This document shows, one piece after another, positions 13,548 to 25,700 of a DNA stretch of 64,000 nucleotides. Source of the DNA: Apiospora phragmitis (taxonomy: Eukaryota > Ascomycota > Sordariomycetes > Amphisphaeriales > Apiosporaceae). A program made the position numbers and the translations under genes. Under the pieces are notes generated by a model. That model saw only the letters and a list, made by a program, of their open reading frames with translations. It was not told the DNA's origin and did no database searches. The stretch is from positions 1,426,001-1,490,000 of the forward strand of contig JAQQWL010000001.1 of the NCBI GenBank assembly GCA_038363925.1, read 5' to 3'. Numbering within the stretch: the stretch's first letter is position 1; the number at the start of each line of letters is the position of its first letter.

Positions 13548-14007
13548 TTAGATTGGACGTCCGCTTTCGCTCCCACTGGTACCGACATCTTTCAGAACAA
13601 TGTCCATGCCCATCTCCCTCGGCATCGCCTCCATGAACCCATTCTTGTCGTAGAGCCGCCTCCCGGGAATGTCGGCGAAGAGCGTCACATAGGCGTCGCC
13701 CTTGACGGCGTATGTCCTGATCCGGTCCATGAGCGTCTTCAGGACCGCGTCGCCGAGGCCCCGCCGCTGGTGTTCCGGTAGCACCGCCATGTCCGCAATG
13801 ATGAAGTACCAGCCGCCGTCGCCGATGATGCGGCCCCTGGCCACGGGCTTTGCGGGCGACGTGGTCTCGACCACATAGCAGCCGTGCCAGGCGCCCGAGG
13901 AGGCGGCGCAGGTGCATGTAGTCCTCCACGGCTGGGTAGCCTTCGAAGAGGGTGTAGCCCGAGGGCAGGTTGACAGCCGGCATGACGATGCTGAGGCGTT
14001 GGTGCAT
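13548..14007 (-). pseudogene. GNAT-family N-acetyltransferase with an internal deletion or frame break
   Basis: The C-terminal two thirds is an unmistakable GNAT acetyltransferase core: RIIGDGGWYFIIADMAVLPE, then the acetyl-CoA binding loop QRRGLG, and RRLYDKNGFMEAMPREMGM at the end. The N-terminal part (PSGYTLFEGYPAVEDYMHLR) is in another frame. The two are joined around 13888-13905 in GC-rich sequence containing repeated GCCGCC/CTCC units. Relatives usually have roughly a dozen more residues between the MHLR and WHGCYVV segments, so the break looks like a small deletion whose length is not a multiple of three, rather than a simple one-base slip. It may be a real lesion or an assembly collapse. 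The substrate cannot be told. The start could be 14007 or an internal ATG at 13983. Confidence 0.7.
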
Positions 14008-15263
14008 GTACGCTGACTAGAGCGGGTGAATTCGGCTTCAGGGGGGTAGATGATGCTATGGATAAGTAGGTAGGCAATCTCGACACAACGAGTGGAGAGA
14101 GAGTATTGAAAATGGGTACCTTGATCGACCTCGACGTATTAGTATCTTCAAGTTCATTTTCATTAGCTTCCAATTATTCAGATCTTATATACACAGATGT
14201 CTGCTATGGGGCACCTAATCCGTAGATCCGTCATTGCGATGTTGCCTAGCATCCAGCTTTCGGGTTGAAGGCCGAAGCCGATCACGGAGACCTCCGGCGG
14301 TACAAGCTGCCAACCGGCTTCATATTGAGAAAGCAGAATACTTTCAACCTATATGCCAGCCTCCAGGGCTGTCTTTTGTGAAGAGGACAAACCACTACTA
14401 AGCACCAACCCCTTTCGCTACCCATCGGGCGGGAAGAAAATTTGAACTCAAAAGCAATCTACCTTTACTCACAATCAGTGCCGATGTACCGTACCAAGGG
14501 TCAAATCGTTGCTTTTGTTCACGAGACCCTGCCAACCTCTGCTAGCGCACTCTCCTGAAACCTATCATCCTTATGCAGGAACTAACTAGGTACATCTTAC
14601 TTGCCAAGGGTGCATACTCCTCTTCTTTCTTTTCTATCTAAATGCACCAATGCAAAGTTCCTTAGGACCTTTCTGGGCTGAGGGGGTTGTCTGTGGAGAA
14701 TGAGATACACGTCAAAGTAGATCGCCCGTGCTCCTCGGAATAGGACTGCATGCCAGAGAGTATACGATCGTCTTCAATATCATCTCCTTTGCCCGAAAGC
14801 TCAAATATTCTCTATTCCTATTATGCTTTTATATTCGGCATTCTTACAATTATGAGATGACGTTTTCTATCACTTGAGGGTTGTCATCGAACCCGGGCAG
14901 CGTGTACGTGCTCGTGCTTTGTCTTGTCCGGCGTCCCGGCAACTGCAATCCAGGCCCTTCCCCAGGTCTTAGTTGGTCCTCGGGCCCCACCCCAGCCAAT
15001 CAGAAGATCCCATTGCCATTGGGCATTGGGGGATCAGCAAATCCAAATCCACTGGAACCGAAGCTGGAACCGTCCGGAAGGAGCTTCGAGCCTCGGTAGC
15101 CACCAGCTACATACTTATTAGCTACAGTAGTCGCCATATGATTTATGACCCCATCCCCATCCCATACATACATCTGTTTTCGTCGCTTCTGGTCAGGTAT
15201 TCGTCTTTACTACCAATCTATCTTCTAGTTCTGTATAGAGGCAGATTGCACAGGCGTGTCAGT
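14008..15263. promoter_or_regulatory. Upstream region of the peroxisomal Lon gene with CCTCGG and CCAAT elements
   Basis: About 1.25 kb lies between the acetyltransferase start and the Lon start codon, so it carries both promoters. Three forward CCTCGG hexamers occur at 14733-14738, 14978-14983 and 15091-15096. CCTCGG is the core recognised by the Far1/Far2 fatty-acid regulators of Aspergillus and is enriched upstream of peroxisomal and beta-oxidation genes. A CCAAT box (AGCCAATCAG) lies near 14994-15003. The presence of the motifs is seen; the regulation is inference. Confidence 0.4.
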
Positions 15264-18200
15264 ATGGCGCCTCTGGCCCCGTCCGTCACCATGATGCCGG
15301 TTATTCCTCTGGCCAAGGGAAGCGTCCTCTTCCCCGGCTCTGTCCTCCGCATCCCGGTGCCCTCCAGTCGCGGCGACATTCCCGCGATGCTTTCCAACGT
15401 CTATGCGCGCGCATCAAAAGATTCCGTGCGCGTCGACCAGATACCCGTCGTCTGCGTCCCCATCACCTCGCCTCTTCTCAGCCGCCGAGGCCAGCTGCTT
15501 CTGGCCAACGATCCCGACAAATACAACGAACTCCTCGAGGCCGATGCCACCAGCATTAAGAAGGAGAAGCTATACGGGTATGGCGTCACGGCGAAGATTA
15601 CAGGTATTCAAGGCCAAAACTCGGGCGAGTTTAGCCTGTTGGTGCAGGGAATCAGCCGCGTTTCGGTAAGCGACTTTCGAGGTTCATTCAAGTCCATCAC
15701 AGTGGTTGTCCCAGCTTATTACAATGTGTGGAAGACGAGTACATGGTTTACTGTCGAGTAGCCTGCATTCCCTCCTAATGCATACAATACAGTTTGTTTC
15801 CTGACAAAGTAATACTAACACCAAGCCAACAGGTCGAGAAGATTACACAGGAGGATCCCTTTTTCGCGGCCAAAGTCAGGCCTTTAGTTGACGCCATTCC
15901 TATCCAAGACGCTCCGTATCAGGATCTATTCGAAAGGTTGAAGCACCTGTCTCTAGAGCTTGTGTCATACCTCAGAATCTCGGCCTTTTTGCTGTCCGCG
16001 CCATCTGCGGGGCTGAACCCTCTGCTGTCAAGACGGCTTGGTATGCTCATATCGAACAAAACACCAGCCGAAGGCGGAGCCCTTGCCGATTTCATGATGA
16101 ACATCTTGGATGCCTCATATGAAGACAAACTTCAAGTTCTCGCGGCCATCGATGCCCAGGACCGCATACAGAAAGTTATAGCACTACTCGAGCGCCAAAT
16201 CAACGACATGAAGGGCAACATTAAGATCACAGCCATTTCGAGCACTTCGGTACCCATCACCAGTCGTGAAGACGGCACGGATAAAAACGCCAATAAGCGA
16301 AGCACCCGCAAAGGTCCAGTCTCCGCTCTCAATCTCAACAATCTGCTGGGTGGCATGGGCGGCAAAGGAGACCAGTCCGAACCGGATGATTTGGAGGAGC
16401 TAAATAAGAAGATCGAGGCGGCCAAGTTACCACCAGAAGCCGCCAAGATTGCTGAGCGCGAAATGAAACGGCTCAAGCAAATGAATACTGCACAGGCGGA
16501 GTATCAAGTAATTCGCACATACCTCGAAACGATTTCCGAGATACCTTGGTCTGTCACTACTGATGATCCCATCGGCCCTGGTACTCTCGAGGCAGCGAGA
16601 AAACAGCTCGATGAGGATCACTACGGCATCGAGAAAGTGAAGAAGCGCCTCCTCTCGTACCTAACGATTGTCAGGTTAATGCAGTCAGCCAATGAGGCGG
16701 TGGACACTCAGATTAAGCAGGCAGAGAAAGAAACGGTGGATCTAGAGTCTAGTAAGAAGGCAGCAACGGAAGAGGGGACCCAGCTTGACCCGGAGCTGGA
16801 AGAGAAGATACGGGCCAGTGGTATCAAGGTCCAGATGCTACGAAGCAAGCGGAGGACGGAGAAGGCACCCATCCTTGTCTTGGTAGGCCCTCCGGGCGTG
16901 GGTAAGACGAGCATAGCCAGGTCCATTGCTACTGCGTTGGGACGCAAGTTTCATCGGATCTCGCTTGGGGGTGTACGAGATGAAGCAGAAATTCGGGGCC
17001 ACCGGAGAACATACGTCGCCGCGATGCCAGGAGTCATCGTGCAGGGCCTAAGGAAGGTTGGAGTGGCAAATCCCGTCTTCCTGTTGGACGAAATCGATAA
17101 ATTAGGCATGGCCAATCACAACGGTGATCCTTCAGCCGCTATGCTCGAGGTACTCGATCCGGAGCAGAATAATTCATTCACAGATCACTACGTCGGCGTG
17201 CCTATTGATTTGAGCAAAGTCTTGTTCATTGCCACTGCCAACTCCCTCGACACCATCCCCGGTCCTCTGTTGGATCGCATGGAGGTCCTGGAGTTCTCTG
17301 GTTACACAACACTCGAAAAGCGACACATTGCCTTGCGACACCTTGTACCAAAGCAGATACGTGTAAACGGTCTGACAGAAGATCAGCTGATGTTTAACGA
17401 TGAAGTCGTCTCGAAAATTATCGAGTCGTACACCCGTGAGTCAGGGGTGCGTAATCTTGAACGTGAGATTGGCTCGGTATGTCGTGCAAAAGCTGTTGAG
17501 TTTGTGGAAGCGAACGACAAAGGGAAACCCGAGACATACCGGCCTCAACTGACGGTCGAGGACGTCGAAGCTATCCTTGGTATTGAGAAGTTTGAAGACG
17601 AAATCGCAGAGAAGACTAGTCAGCCTGGCATAGTCACTGGTCTCGTCGCTTATAGTTCAGGTGGCAACGGTGGTATTCTCTTCATCGAAGTGCTCGATAT
17701 GCCCGGTGATGGCAGTGTAGAGTTGACCGGCAACCTCGGCAAAGTCCTCATGGAGAGTGTTAAGGTGGCACGAAGCTGGGTCCGAAATCATGCGTACGAA
17801 CTCGGTCTCACCCAAGATCCTTCTGAGAATATCATGAAGAACCGCAGTCTTCATGTCCACTGTCCGTTGGGGGCCATACCCAAAGACGGGCCCTCCAGTG
17901 GCATGGCTCAGGCTATTGCACTAGTCTCCCTTTTGTCTGGCAGGGCCGTCCCTCCAACCATGGCCATGACCGTAAGTACCCCTTGCTTTGCTCGAGGTAT
18001 CCTATTACTGATTTGTTGTACAGGGAGAATTCCAGCTGTCTGGTCACGTCAAGCGCGTCGGGGGAATCAAAGAGAAGCTTATTGGGGCATACCGAGCCGG
18101 CGTCAAGACAGTCCTGTTGCCGGCGCAAAACGAGAAAGACGCTCGGGAAGTGCCTGCTGAAGTCCGTGAGGGCCTGACAATCATCTACGTCAACCACATC

Positions 18201-18281
18201 TGGGATGCGATCCGCCAGATCTGGCCTGATGTGCAATGGCCTTCGGAGACGGCCTTTGCTGGGGTCCAGCCACGGCTGTGA
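15264..18281 (+). CDS. LON2: Lon protease homolog, peroxisomal (ATP-dependent Ser protease)
   Basis: This is the peroxisomal Lon, which combines an AAA+ unfoldase with a Ser-Lys protease and clears damaged or oxidised matrix proteins. Three exons, 15264-15665, 15833-17971 and 18024-18281, give 932 residues, the family's usual size, with no frame break. The N-terminal LON domain spans roughly residues 10-250. Walker A (GPPGVGKT) is near residue 487, Walker B (FLLDEIDK) near 550, the catalytic serine sits in [10 protein letters not shown] near 822, and the catalytic lysine in [10 protein letters not shown] near 864. There is no N-terminal mitochondrial presequence. The last three residues are Pro-Arg-Leu, a weak variant of the PTS1 peroxisomal signal where most fungal homologs end SRL, SKL or ARL. 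Assignment to the peroxisomal rather than mitochondrial branch rests on the domain layout and this tail. Confidence 0.93.
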
Positions 18282-19027
18282 TGGCGCCCCCTTTCAGTGA
18301 TTATTGGCATGGCGTTGCATATGGGATGGAGCATCTGCAGTCCAATTCTCAACTCATTGTATACTTATTTTATGATCGTCCACAAGGGGCCTCGTGTACG
18401 TCTTTTATGCGTCTCAGTTATAGCGGTTATGCAATCACGAAAGCGGTTTCAGCAGTTAGTCCAACTATTCGGGTGCCTTTGATCTGTTTCTCCTGGAATC
18501 ACAGTACATTATCGGGTCATGAAGTGGACGTTGATCCACCGAATACCAATAGTGTCGAGGAGTAGGCTGTGTTGATTTCGGATGCAGGACCAGCGGTTTC
18601 ACAGCCGATGATGTATTTTATTTGATGGCCTATTGATTGTCTATCCAGCGTATGTACATACATGTATTAAACAAACCAGCCTCTTTCTCTCTCTAAGAGG
18701 CCAGTCATGTCGAGGCCAGGTGATCCGCCCATCGTGGTTCGTATTCTCCCAACACGAGCTTCTCCTTACCCTGGGCGTGCGGCCATTATCGGCTTCTCTG
18801 TCGGTAAACCCTTGTGTGTAATGTGAGAAAGCTCCCTCCCTGTGTTCCCCTATGCTCTCGGCCCCGCGCCTTTTGCGTTTAATGGCCCTGCCCACCGCAT
18901 CTCGATAGGTTACCAGCGCACAAGATCTTTGTATTACGTTTGCACAAGGGGAAACCAAGAGGATCCAACTCGAAACGGAAGAAGCGAGCCTCTTTTTTAT
19001 TTATTCCTCTTCTTTTCTGCATGTGTA

Positions 19028-19045
19028 CAGCAGCAGCAGCAGCAG
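19028..19045. repeat. (CAG)6 microsatellite
   Basis: Six perfect CAG units are visible in a non-coding context. The run is short and unremarkable. Confidence 0.8.
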
Positions 19046-19866
19046 CTACGATGCTATGCCGATGGGGGTGTGATTTTGGGTGGTACGAGCAAGATTTCCC
19101 CATGTGTAAGTCAGTAAATATAGGTAGGTAATGCAAACAGGTATGTAAAAGTAAGATGATGTTCAAATTGTAGCTTCCCCCTTCCTAAGTACGTAGTTGG
19201 TGTGTTTACCGTTCATACCCATACCATACCTTGCCATGCCCAGACCGCTCAAGCAAACAAAAACACACATCGGGGTTTATTTGCAGCACATGAGTGAACG
19301 GCGTGAGAGGAAAACACCGCCCTTTTCAGTTCAAGCCAGATAGAATATCTGCGTTTTCATTGCTGAAATGACATGACCTGCCCCATTGCCCTTATCATCA
19401 TCTGATCAATCTGCGTGGTTCGATCCCCGGAGAGACGGGACGTCCAACAGTCATATTATTAATATGTAAACTATAGTGTTGCTAAAAGTGTAAAAAAAGA
19501 AAAGAAAAAAAGAAAAAAAAAAGAAAAAGGCATGTATCTATACGGCACGCATCGATATAATATAGCACGCCAAGGGAAAACACATACATCGGTACGTGGG
19601 GGTCTGTATGTAGACTCGGTCGTGTACGAACATGAAAGACGTATCACGTTGCAATCTGACCTACCGACTTGGCTGTTATGTGCGTGTGTATGTGGTATGT
19701 ATGATGTGTGTCTGCTTGCTTACCTTAGTTGCAAATATGCATGTCTCAGCGAGTGACCAGATATGTGTCGCGCGCGTGTGCCTGTGTAAGTGTGTCGCGC
19801 GCCACACCTTGGTCTCGGAGAGAAAAAATCAACGATAATGGGCGGGCGTGACGGGCGCGACGTTTT

Positions 19867-19892
19867 ATTTCTTTTCTTTTCTTTTCTTTTTT
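19867..19892. repeat. (CTTTT)n pyrimidine microsatellite
   Basis: Four to five tandem CTTTT units are visible, followed by further pyrimidines. An A-rich A/G tract lies about 340 bases upstream. Confidence 0.75.
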
Positions 19893-21000
19893 CTTCCTGT
19901 CTGGCTTCGGCAAGACTTGCCCGGTTTCGTCTCTGGGGGAGACAGACAGTCGAGCAGGGGAGGGATGGTCGTGTGGCATGGAGACACCAAAAGTACAAGT
20001 TTAAGAGAGACAGACAGACCCCAGGGAGAGGGAGGACGGAAGGACAAGGGAGGGCCAAAAAAGGGCAGGGAAGGAGAAGGGAGGCAGCATAGGCCATGCA
20101 CGCTGCGGGCGTTTAGGGAATATTGTCCGGCTCAGTCTGCTTGTTTCTGTGTAACGTCAGAGGCCAGGTTGGCAGGTGGGGAGGAAGGGATGTTAGGGAT
20201 TGCGGGATTGCGGGAGGCCAATTTCCTAGATTCAGGGTGTGATTGATGCGAGCTTGCATCTCGGTAGATTGCGCCGGTCTGAGTCAGTTATAGATGTCGG
20301 ATTCTGCTATTACTATCGGTTCCTATATTGGGTATAATGGGCATCATATCTGAGCTATACTTAGAAGTTTCCCCCTCGTATACATATGAGAAGGCTGGGA
20401 GTTTGACGCCTACTCAGGGTCCAATCCGGTTTCTCCTCCATGTATGCACATGATCTAATCTATAATTCATGCAGGTTCAAGCAGGTCTGTCGTCAATAGG
20501 AGACTAAGAACTAACTTACATATATAACAAATGCAATCATGGGGCAGACAGGTTCCGAGATGCGTTACTACGGCCACACCCCGGCAGTAAAGTAAACACA
20601 CAAGCTGTATGAGGACGACTTTCGACAACTGTCACCCGTTCCAACTGACAACCCGGCCCCCGAGACATTTATATTGGCGACCAGCCTATTTTCCCTTGTT
20701 GTTCTCCCTCGCACCCGCGTGTTGCCTGCCTCGCCCCCTTCAATATATCCCCCGAGAAGGGCAGGGCGAAGACATGGGGCCAGGGGCAGCGGGAAGTAGC
20801 GATCATAACCCAAGATGCCTGCATTAGTGTGCAAAACCTCCGAAAAGGGGCGTGGGTATGGGTGTGTGGATGGATGCGAGGGTAAAGGACGGCCTTACCC
20901 GTGAACGATCCGTGTCATCTCCCCTCCCCAAAACATATTCGCTCTCCCGGTTTCTCTGGCCCGGTTTCATCGTTATCCGAAGAAATAAAGAGATAGATAG

Positions 21001-21020
21001 AGGGAGGGAGGGAGGGAGGG
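21001..21020. repeat. (AGGG)5 microsatellite
   Basis: Five tandem AGGG units are seen, followed by GGAAGGAAGG. A run of this type could form a G-quadruplex, but nothing in the context shows a function. Confidence 0.8.
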
Positions 21021-21904
21021 AAGGAAGGTAAGAGGGAATCAGGTAGTGCGCGCGTATGTTTCCCAGAGGAAGTGACGAGGACGAGGTGTTCGGTCGTAGT
21101 CGCATGGCGAAGCGGACGGGAGGCACGGACGGGTAGGTACCCCAAACCTAAGAGGAGAATTAGCCTCGCATTGGCCGTAAGTAAAGACTGTGTCGCCGTG
21201 GGACAAGATTGCTCCTTTTGGTGTTCTTCTTCTGGAGAAGAAGAAAAAGGCTGTGCACATTGAGAGGAGGGACCTCGCCCCTCCTCCGTTGGGGGTTAGG
21301 TTATCGGCAGACGGATGGCATGACACGAGGGAGAGGGGGGGGCGGCCGCCGACGGGAGTTATTTCTGCCTGGAACGATCGTGACACGACATGGGAAACTG
21401 TGTACATCGGGACCTGTGCTATGGGCCATGAGTCAACCCAGATGCAGGAAACAATATACAAACGGCGACGTAGTTACCAGACTCGGTGTGTAGTCAGTCT
21501 CTAGACCAACACGAGGAGAAAGCATACCTGACCGTTCATATCTCCACGGTCTCCATTTCAAATTGACTGACATCAAATGTTCTCGTTCAAATGGCCGATT
21601 CTGCGGCTGTATTACGTTTTTCAATGTCGACGATGTCTTGTGTTGCCTCGACGTCCAGCCTCTTAGTGACGTGTGAATCTGACCGAGTCAGACTCCGGGC
21701 AAAGCCCTCCTCGGAAACGCAGAGGGATGAGTGTGTCAAGTTGGGCTTGGAGTGCTTATTCGCGCGTTACAAATCGGAATGCAGGGCAGTAACCAGAAAG
21801 CAACAAACCTTGGGGACTCAGCCTTCGGAAATTATATCTGACCCTTGCGTTGATTCGCCAGGCCCGGCTGGCCCAATGATAACATAGAAGGGGGTGAACA
21901 CACA

Positions 21905-22734
21905 TCACAGCAAGGCTGGGTAGGATTGGGGACGAGTTTCTTTTCCCAAGAAGGGCCTCGTAATGGTACTGCAGTCCCGTTGAATTAACATAATCGCTGC
22001 CAACCTATGGTTCGCCGTGAGATCTCTCTCTCTCCATAACGATAGGCATGCCCGCTGTCGCTGCTCCGTGGAACCGAACATGGTATAGGGCTTTCCCGAA
22101 ACGCCCAGGAGAATATTAAAGTTCGAAGATCTGCGTAAGGCCGGCAGGAACAGATACTTTGTCACTTCGCCGAGAGGAATTAAGCACCCGTAGCAAATAG
22201 TCTCCTATGTAGGTTCACCAGAGTCTGGGCCCGGTTGCTGTATGGTACAGCATCAATGTGCCGAAGGGATCTACGAGCATGGGCAACCAAGCAGAACGGA
22301 GAGTATGTATGTACCAGTACTCACAGGTTTTCGGCAAGATTGCCATGCCGGTCATGATATGCTATGAACTTGACACTGTACACAAAAAGGAGCACATACT
22401 CTTTTCTTCGGTACATGATCACTACATCAGATACACGCTGCTGCTCTTCCTTCGGCATATCTTCCGCAGCCTGCACAATGAACTCTTGGACTGCAGATGC
22501 AGTCGGTATTCCTCAGGCCCTCGGAGATATTGAAAATTCATAAGCGCCTCAACCGCCCCGAGTCCCATATCTCAGCCAGCAAGTCATGATCTGCGACCTC
22601 CACAAACCAACGGCAACTCGGCATTTGCACAAGGCACGAGTCATCAAAAGCACCGGATGGTACCCTCTAGACCCTAGGACGCAATAATAACCCGAACTAG
22701 ACATGACTACTCCATCAGATTCTTCAATGTACAC
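21905..22734 (-). pseudogene. Unidentified protein-coding segment with several one-base frame breaks
   Basis: Read on the minus strand, this stretch gives a continuous protein-like sequence if a single G is added back at each of three short G runs. The parts in order include DDSCLVQMPSCRWFVEVADH, EALMNFQYLRGPEGIPTASA, EFIVQAAEDMPKEEQQRVSD and, after an intron at 22238-22324 (GTGAGT donor, TACAG acceptor, phase kept), NRAQTLVNLHRRLFATGCLI and FNILLGVSGKPYTMFG, ending with a stop at 21905. I do not recognise the family. The 5' end is not resolved; further exons may lie above 22734. It is either a real gene with residual indel errors, as in the recognised genes nearby, or a decaying gene. It sits alone in the gene-poor tract. 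Confidence 0.45.
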
Positions 22735-25700
22735 ACGTGCCTACCCTATGTAGGAGGACCCTGTCCTAGCAAATGCTCTCATGCAGGCCGGACAATAGTT
22801 CCATGCTGAGATGACGTGTTTGCAGGGGACGACGTATCAACACACAGGTTACTGCCAATCTCGACGCTCCTTATCACATAAACGGTTCATTCAATGAAGA
22901 ACATGGCGCGTCTATCGCCCCTATCAGAGCAATAATACCTGGTGTGATGACGGGGACAGTGAAGGCTCCCCCCAAGCACCAGAGTTAGGGTATGGGGGGA
23001 ACGTTCTAGTAAGTGCCGAACAGCCTCGTTCGGGAAAAAAAGGATCACATGCCGCTGAGGTTGCGCATCGTTCCCCTTCTCGTCCCTCGCTCTGGCGGTG
23101 AGTACGGCCATACCGGGTGGGCTTTGAGATCCTTTGGGTCCTCCACGTGGTGCATGGTTCTTCTACTAGACTCCAGAGGGTCCGTTTCGACGATGTCGGT
23201 CGCCTCTAAACGTCCGATCCTTGACCGATGCCAGCCTCTTTCTAAGGGTATGGGCTATATGGATATATGGATATCCTGATCCAAAATACACCGGTCCGTT
23301 GCTAAAGAAAGAGGCGGCTTGCAGCTTGCACTAGAGCTGGCCGGGATCGACCTGGCCTTTGTGTCCCTCACACCTGTGCTGCAGTACTCCGAACAAGGAA
23401 ATCAAGAACCTTGGCGGCGACGAGATTGGGCTAAACCGGGGCATTCTTTGTAAGGGTTCTGTAGTCGAACCAGGCTCGGCTTAGCGGACGGTAGTACAGG
23501 CAACTAAAGTTAGTCCTCCAAGTGACGTGCGTGAGTCCCGACAACAAATTTACTTTCGCTTTCCGCGTGGGGACAATAATATCTTGCCGGCGGGCATCCT
23601 AATAAGTTAGCCTCCCCGTTGCGTATTGGGATCGGAAAGACCCCTCGTCATTATATGACATCTGGGCCCCCTGGCAGGTCTTGCCTGTCACAAGCGATCG
23701 AATAGTGGACGGGCACATATCATGTTTACTTAACCTATGGCCCGCTATTGGAACATTAGAGAGACGGGAGAGCCTTTGAGGGAAGATGAAAATACGGCGG
23801 CGCCGTCACCAAAGTTGCTGCGGTCGCCTAGCTTTCTGCGTATCCGTATGGGTTGTAACGCGAATAGGGCGCAGCCTCAGCCTCACCCCCGTGGGCTTGT
23901 GTCCATTTGTGGTCGCAAATGAGCCACCGTCAATTAAGGTGGGAATAACCGTGAAAATTCGACTGACAGCGGTCGCTGCCCACCCGGGACCAATTACCGG
24001 GCTACCTAAAGTACATATGGCGCAAGTGTATTACTCCGCGCAGCCAGAGTCTTGCAATTCTTGGATCGGGTTAACCTAAGAATGAATGGAACCGAGAGTG
24101 ACGGACTGCTTCAGGTCTATTGCAATAGAGACGTGCAGGCATTCACTGAATGTGCAGAGTTGTATCGTTCGTCTGTCAAAGTGAGGGTTGCCAGGAAAAT
24201 CTCTGGAATCCTACGTCAAGGTCGCATCTGGCGCCATTGGCAACCATTCCGTCGAAGATCCCGAGCTGAGTATTCCTCCGTTGATGTACATATGTATACA
24301 CTTCACGTGCTCAGATGCGACCGAGCTTGAGCGAAATTGCTAAAGGGCCATTGCTTTGGTGCTTCCAGCTTTTTCCTCATCCTCCTCTTCTAATAATCTT
24401 GTTTTCTCTTCATGATTGGCAGGCGACTGTTTTGTACAAGTGACCGTTATGGATAAACGAGTCCGGGGTCCAACGTTTGAGGAAACACAAAGAGGTAACC
24501 TACCCAGGTGCCTAGCAGTCTGGAGAGCCAAAACATGTACTACGGCACGGATGACAGCGGCTAGCCAATCTAGCTGAAGCTTGGCCACCTCTTTGACAGC
24601 TTGGCCGAGATGACATGCTCGGATTCGTCTGATGTTGCTATTGGCGATGCAGTCTATTGTACAGTAGCAGACGGAATGCAACTCATCCCAAAGATGAGAC
24701 GAAAACCCAAACCCGAATTCTGGCTGGCCCTCGCAACCGGGGGCCCGCGTGGTTTTGGGACCGCTCCTTTGCAATCTCGCCGGGATGGGTGGTTAGCGGC
24801 CTCTGCTGCTTCTGCTGGGTTTCAAGCAAGGTCGAATGCAACTCTGGAATGGTGAAACCCGATCGCTCTAAACCGTTATCCGCTAGAGCGGTGCGGGTAG
24901 CCATGTGTTTGGGATGGAGTCGCAGAAGTGAAGCGGAATGCGTGATCTGATAAGGACAGGGACTTTATACTATAGCCCCTGAAAATAGTGGTGTCGTTGC
25001 GACTCGGCCAGTGTCAGTGTCTGTCTGGACAAGCTCGGCCCAATACTCCTCTTCTTAGCCGGGAATGTAACCGGGGCGCGACTGGAACGCCGTCGTATGC
25101 AAGTATGGGCCGTGCCCATGGATGACAACACGACAAGCGAAAGGGCATGCATTTGGCATATGCTAATCCAGGTCGGCCACCGCTCAGAAACCCAACAGGG
25201 AACAGAGCCTTAGCTACCTAGTAGTACCTTACAGGAGGTCCATACCCATACCTACCTACCTAGGTTCGCCTGCGTGAACTTCTAGACTTTTCTCCGAGTA
25301 TTCAACGGACGGGAGGTGGTCCGCCATCTTTCCGTAATTGCCAGCAATCAAGAAACCCCGGCTGCTCAACTGGAAAATGGCTGCTGACCCCACAAAACCA
25401 TAGCGCGGCCGAATCGTATTGTCTTGCGCCTGGTATTTGGGCTTATCGCCAGCCTGCCAGCTGCTAAACATCCATGTCGGCATAGACCATGGTCTGCGAG
25501 TTCGTGGGTGAATGAGACGCTGGCCCACCGGCAAGCGAGTCAAGGAACGCGTCAAGTTCGTCGAATTGAACGCAGGTACATTTCTTTTGTTGCTGGAACA
25601 CCACGAGTGGTACGGGGCAGGCGAAGGGAAATAGGAGCCTGCCAACGTGCCAGATGAGAGATCGTCTGGGCTGGAAAATTCCGGGTGCCACCAGAGACGC

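Larger units (their letters stand above)
18282..21904. other. Low-complexity intergenic tract
   Basis: No gene is recognisable. The tract holds several simple-sequence runs: (CAG)6 at 19028-19045, an A-rich A/G tract at about 19491-19529, CTTTT repeats at about 19867-19892, GT-rich stretches near 19680-19800, and (AGGG)5 at 21001-21020. Base composition is not skewed to AT, so it does not look like RIP-mutated repeat DNA. It lies 3' of Lon and 3' of the suspected minus-strand gene that follows, so part is probably untranslated region. Confidence 0.5.

Noticed and set aside
19415..19445. GGTTCGATCCCC resembling a tRNA T-arm
   Set aside because: The flanking bases do not form a five-pair T stem, and no acceptor or anticodon stem can be placed.
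22800..22870. Minus-strand CPAC/CKH residues resembling part of a RING finger
   Set aside because: Spacing does not fit a RING or B-box, an upstream in-frame stop is close, and no partner cysteines are found.
24340..24774. Minus-strand open frame of 144 codons ending in an acidic tail
   Set aside because: No recognisable domain, no splice pattern and no way to extend the frame; chance open frames of this size are expected here.
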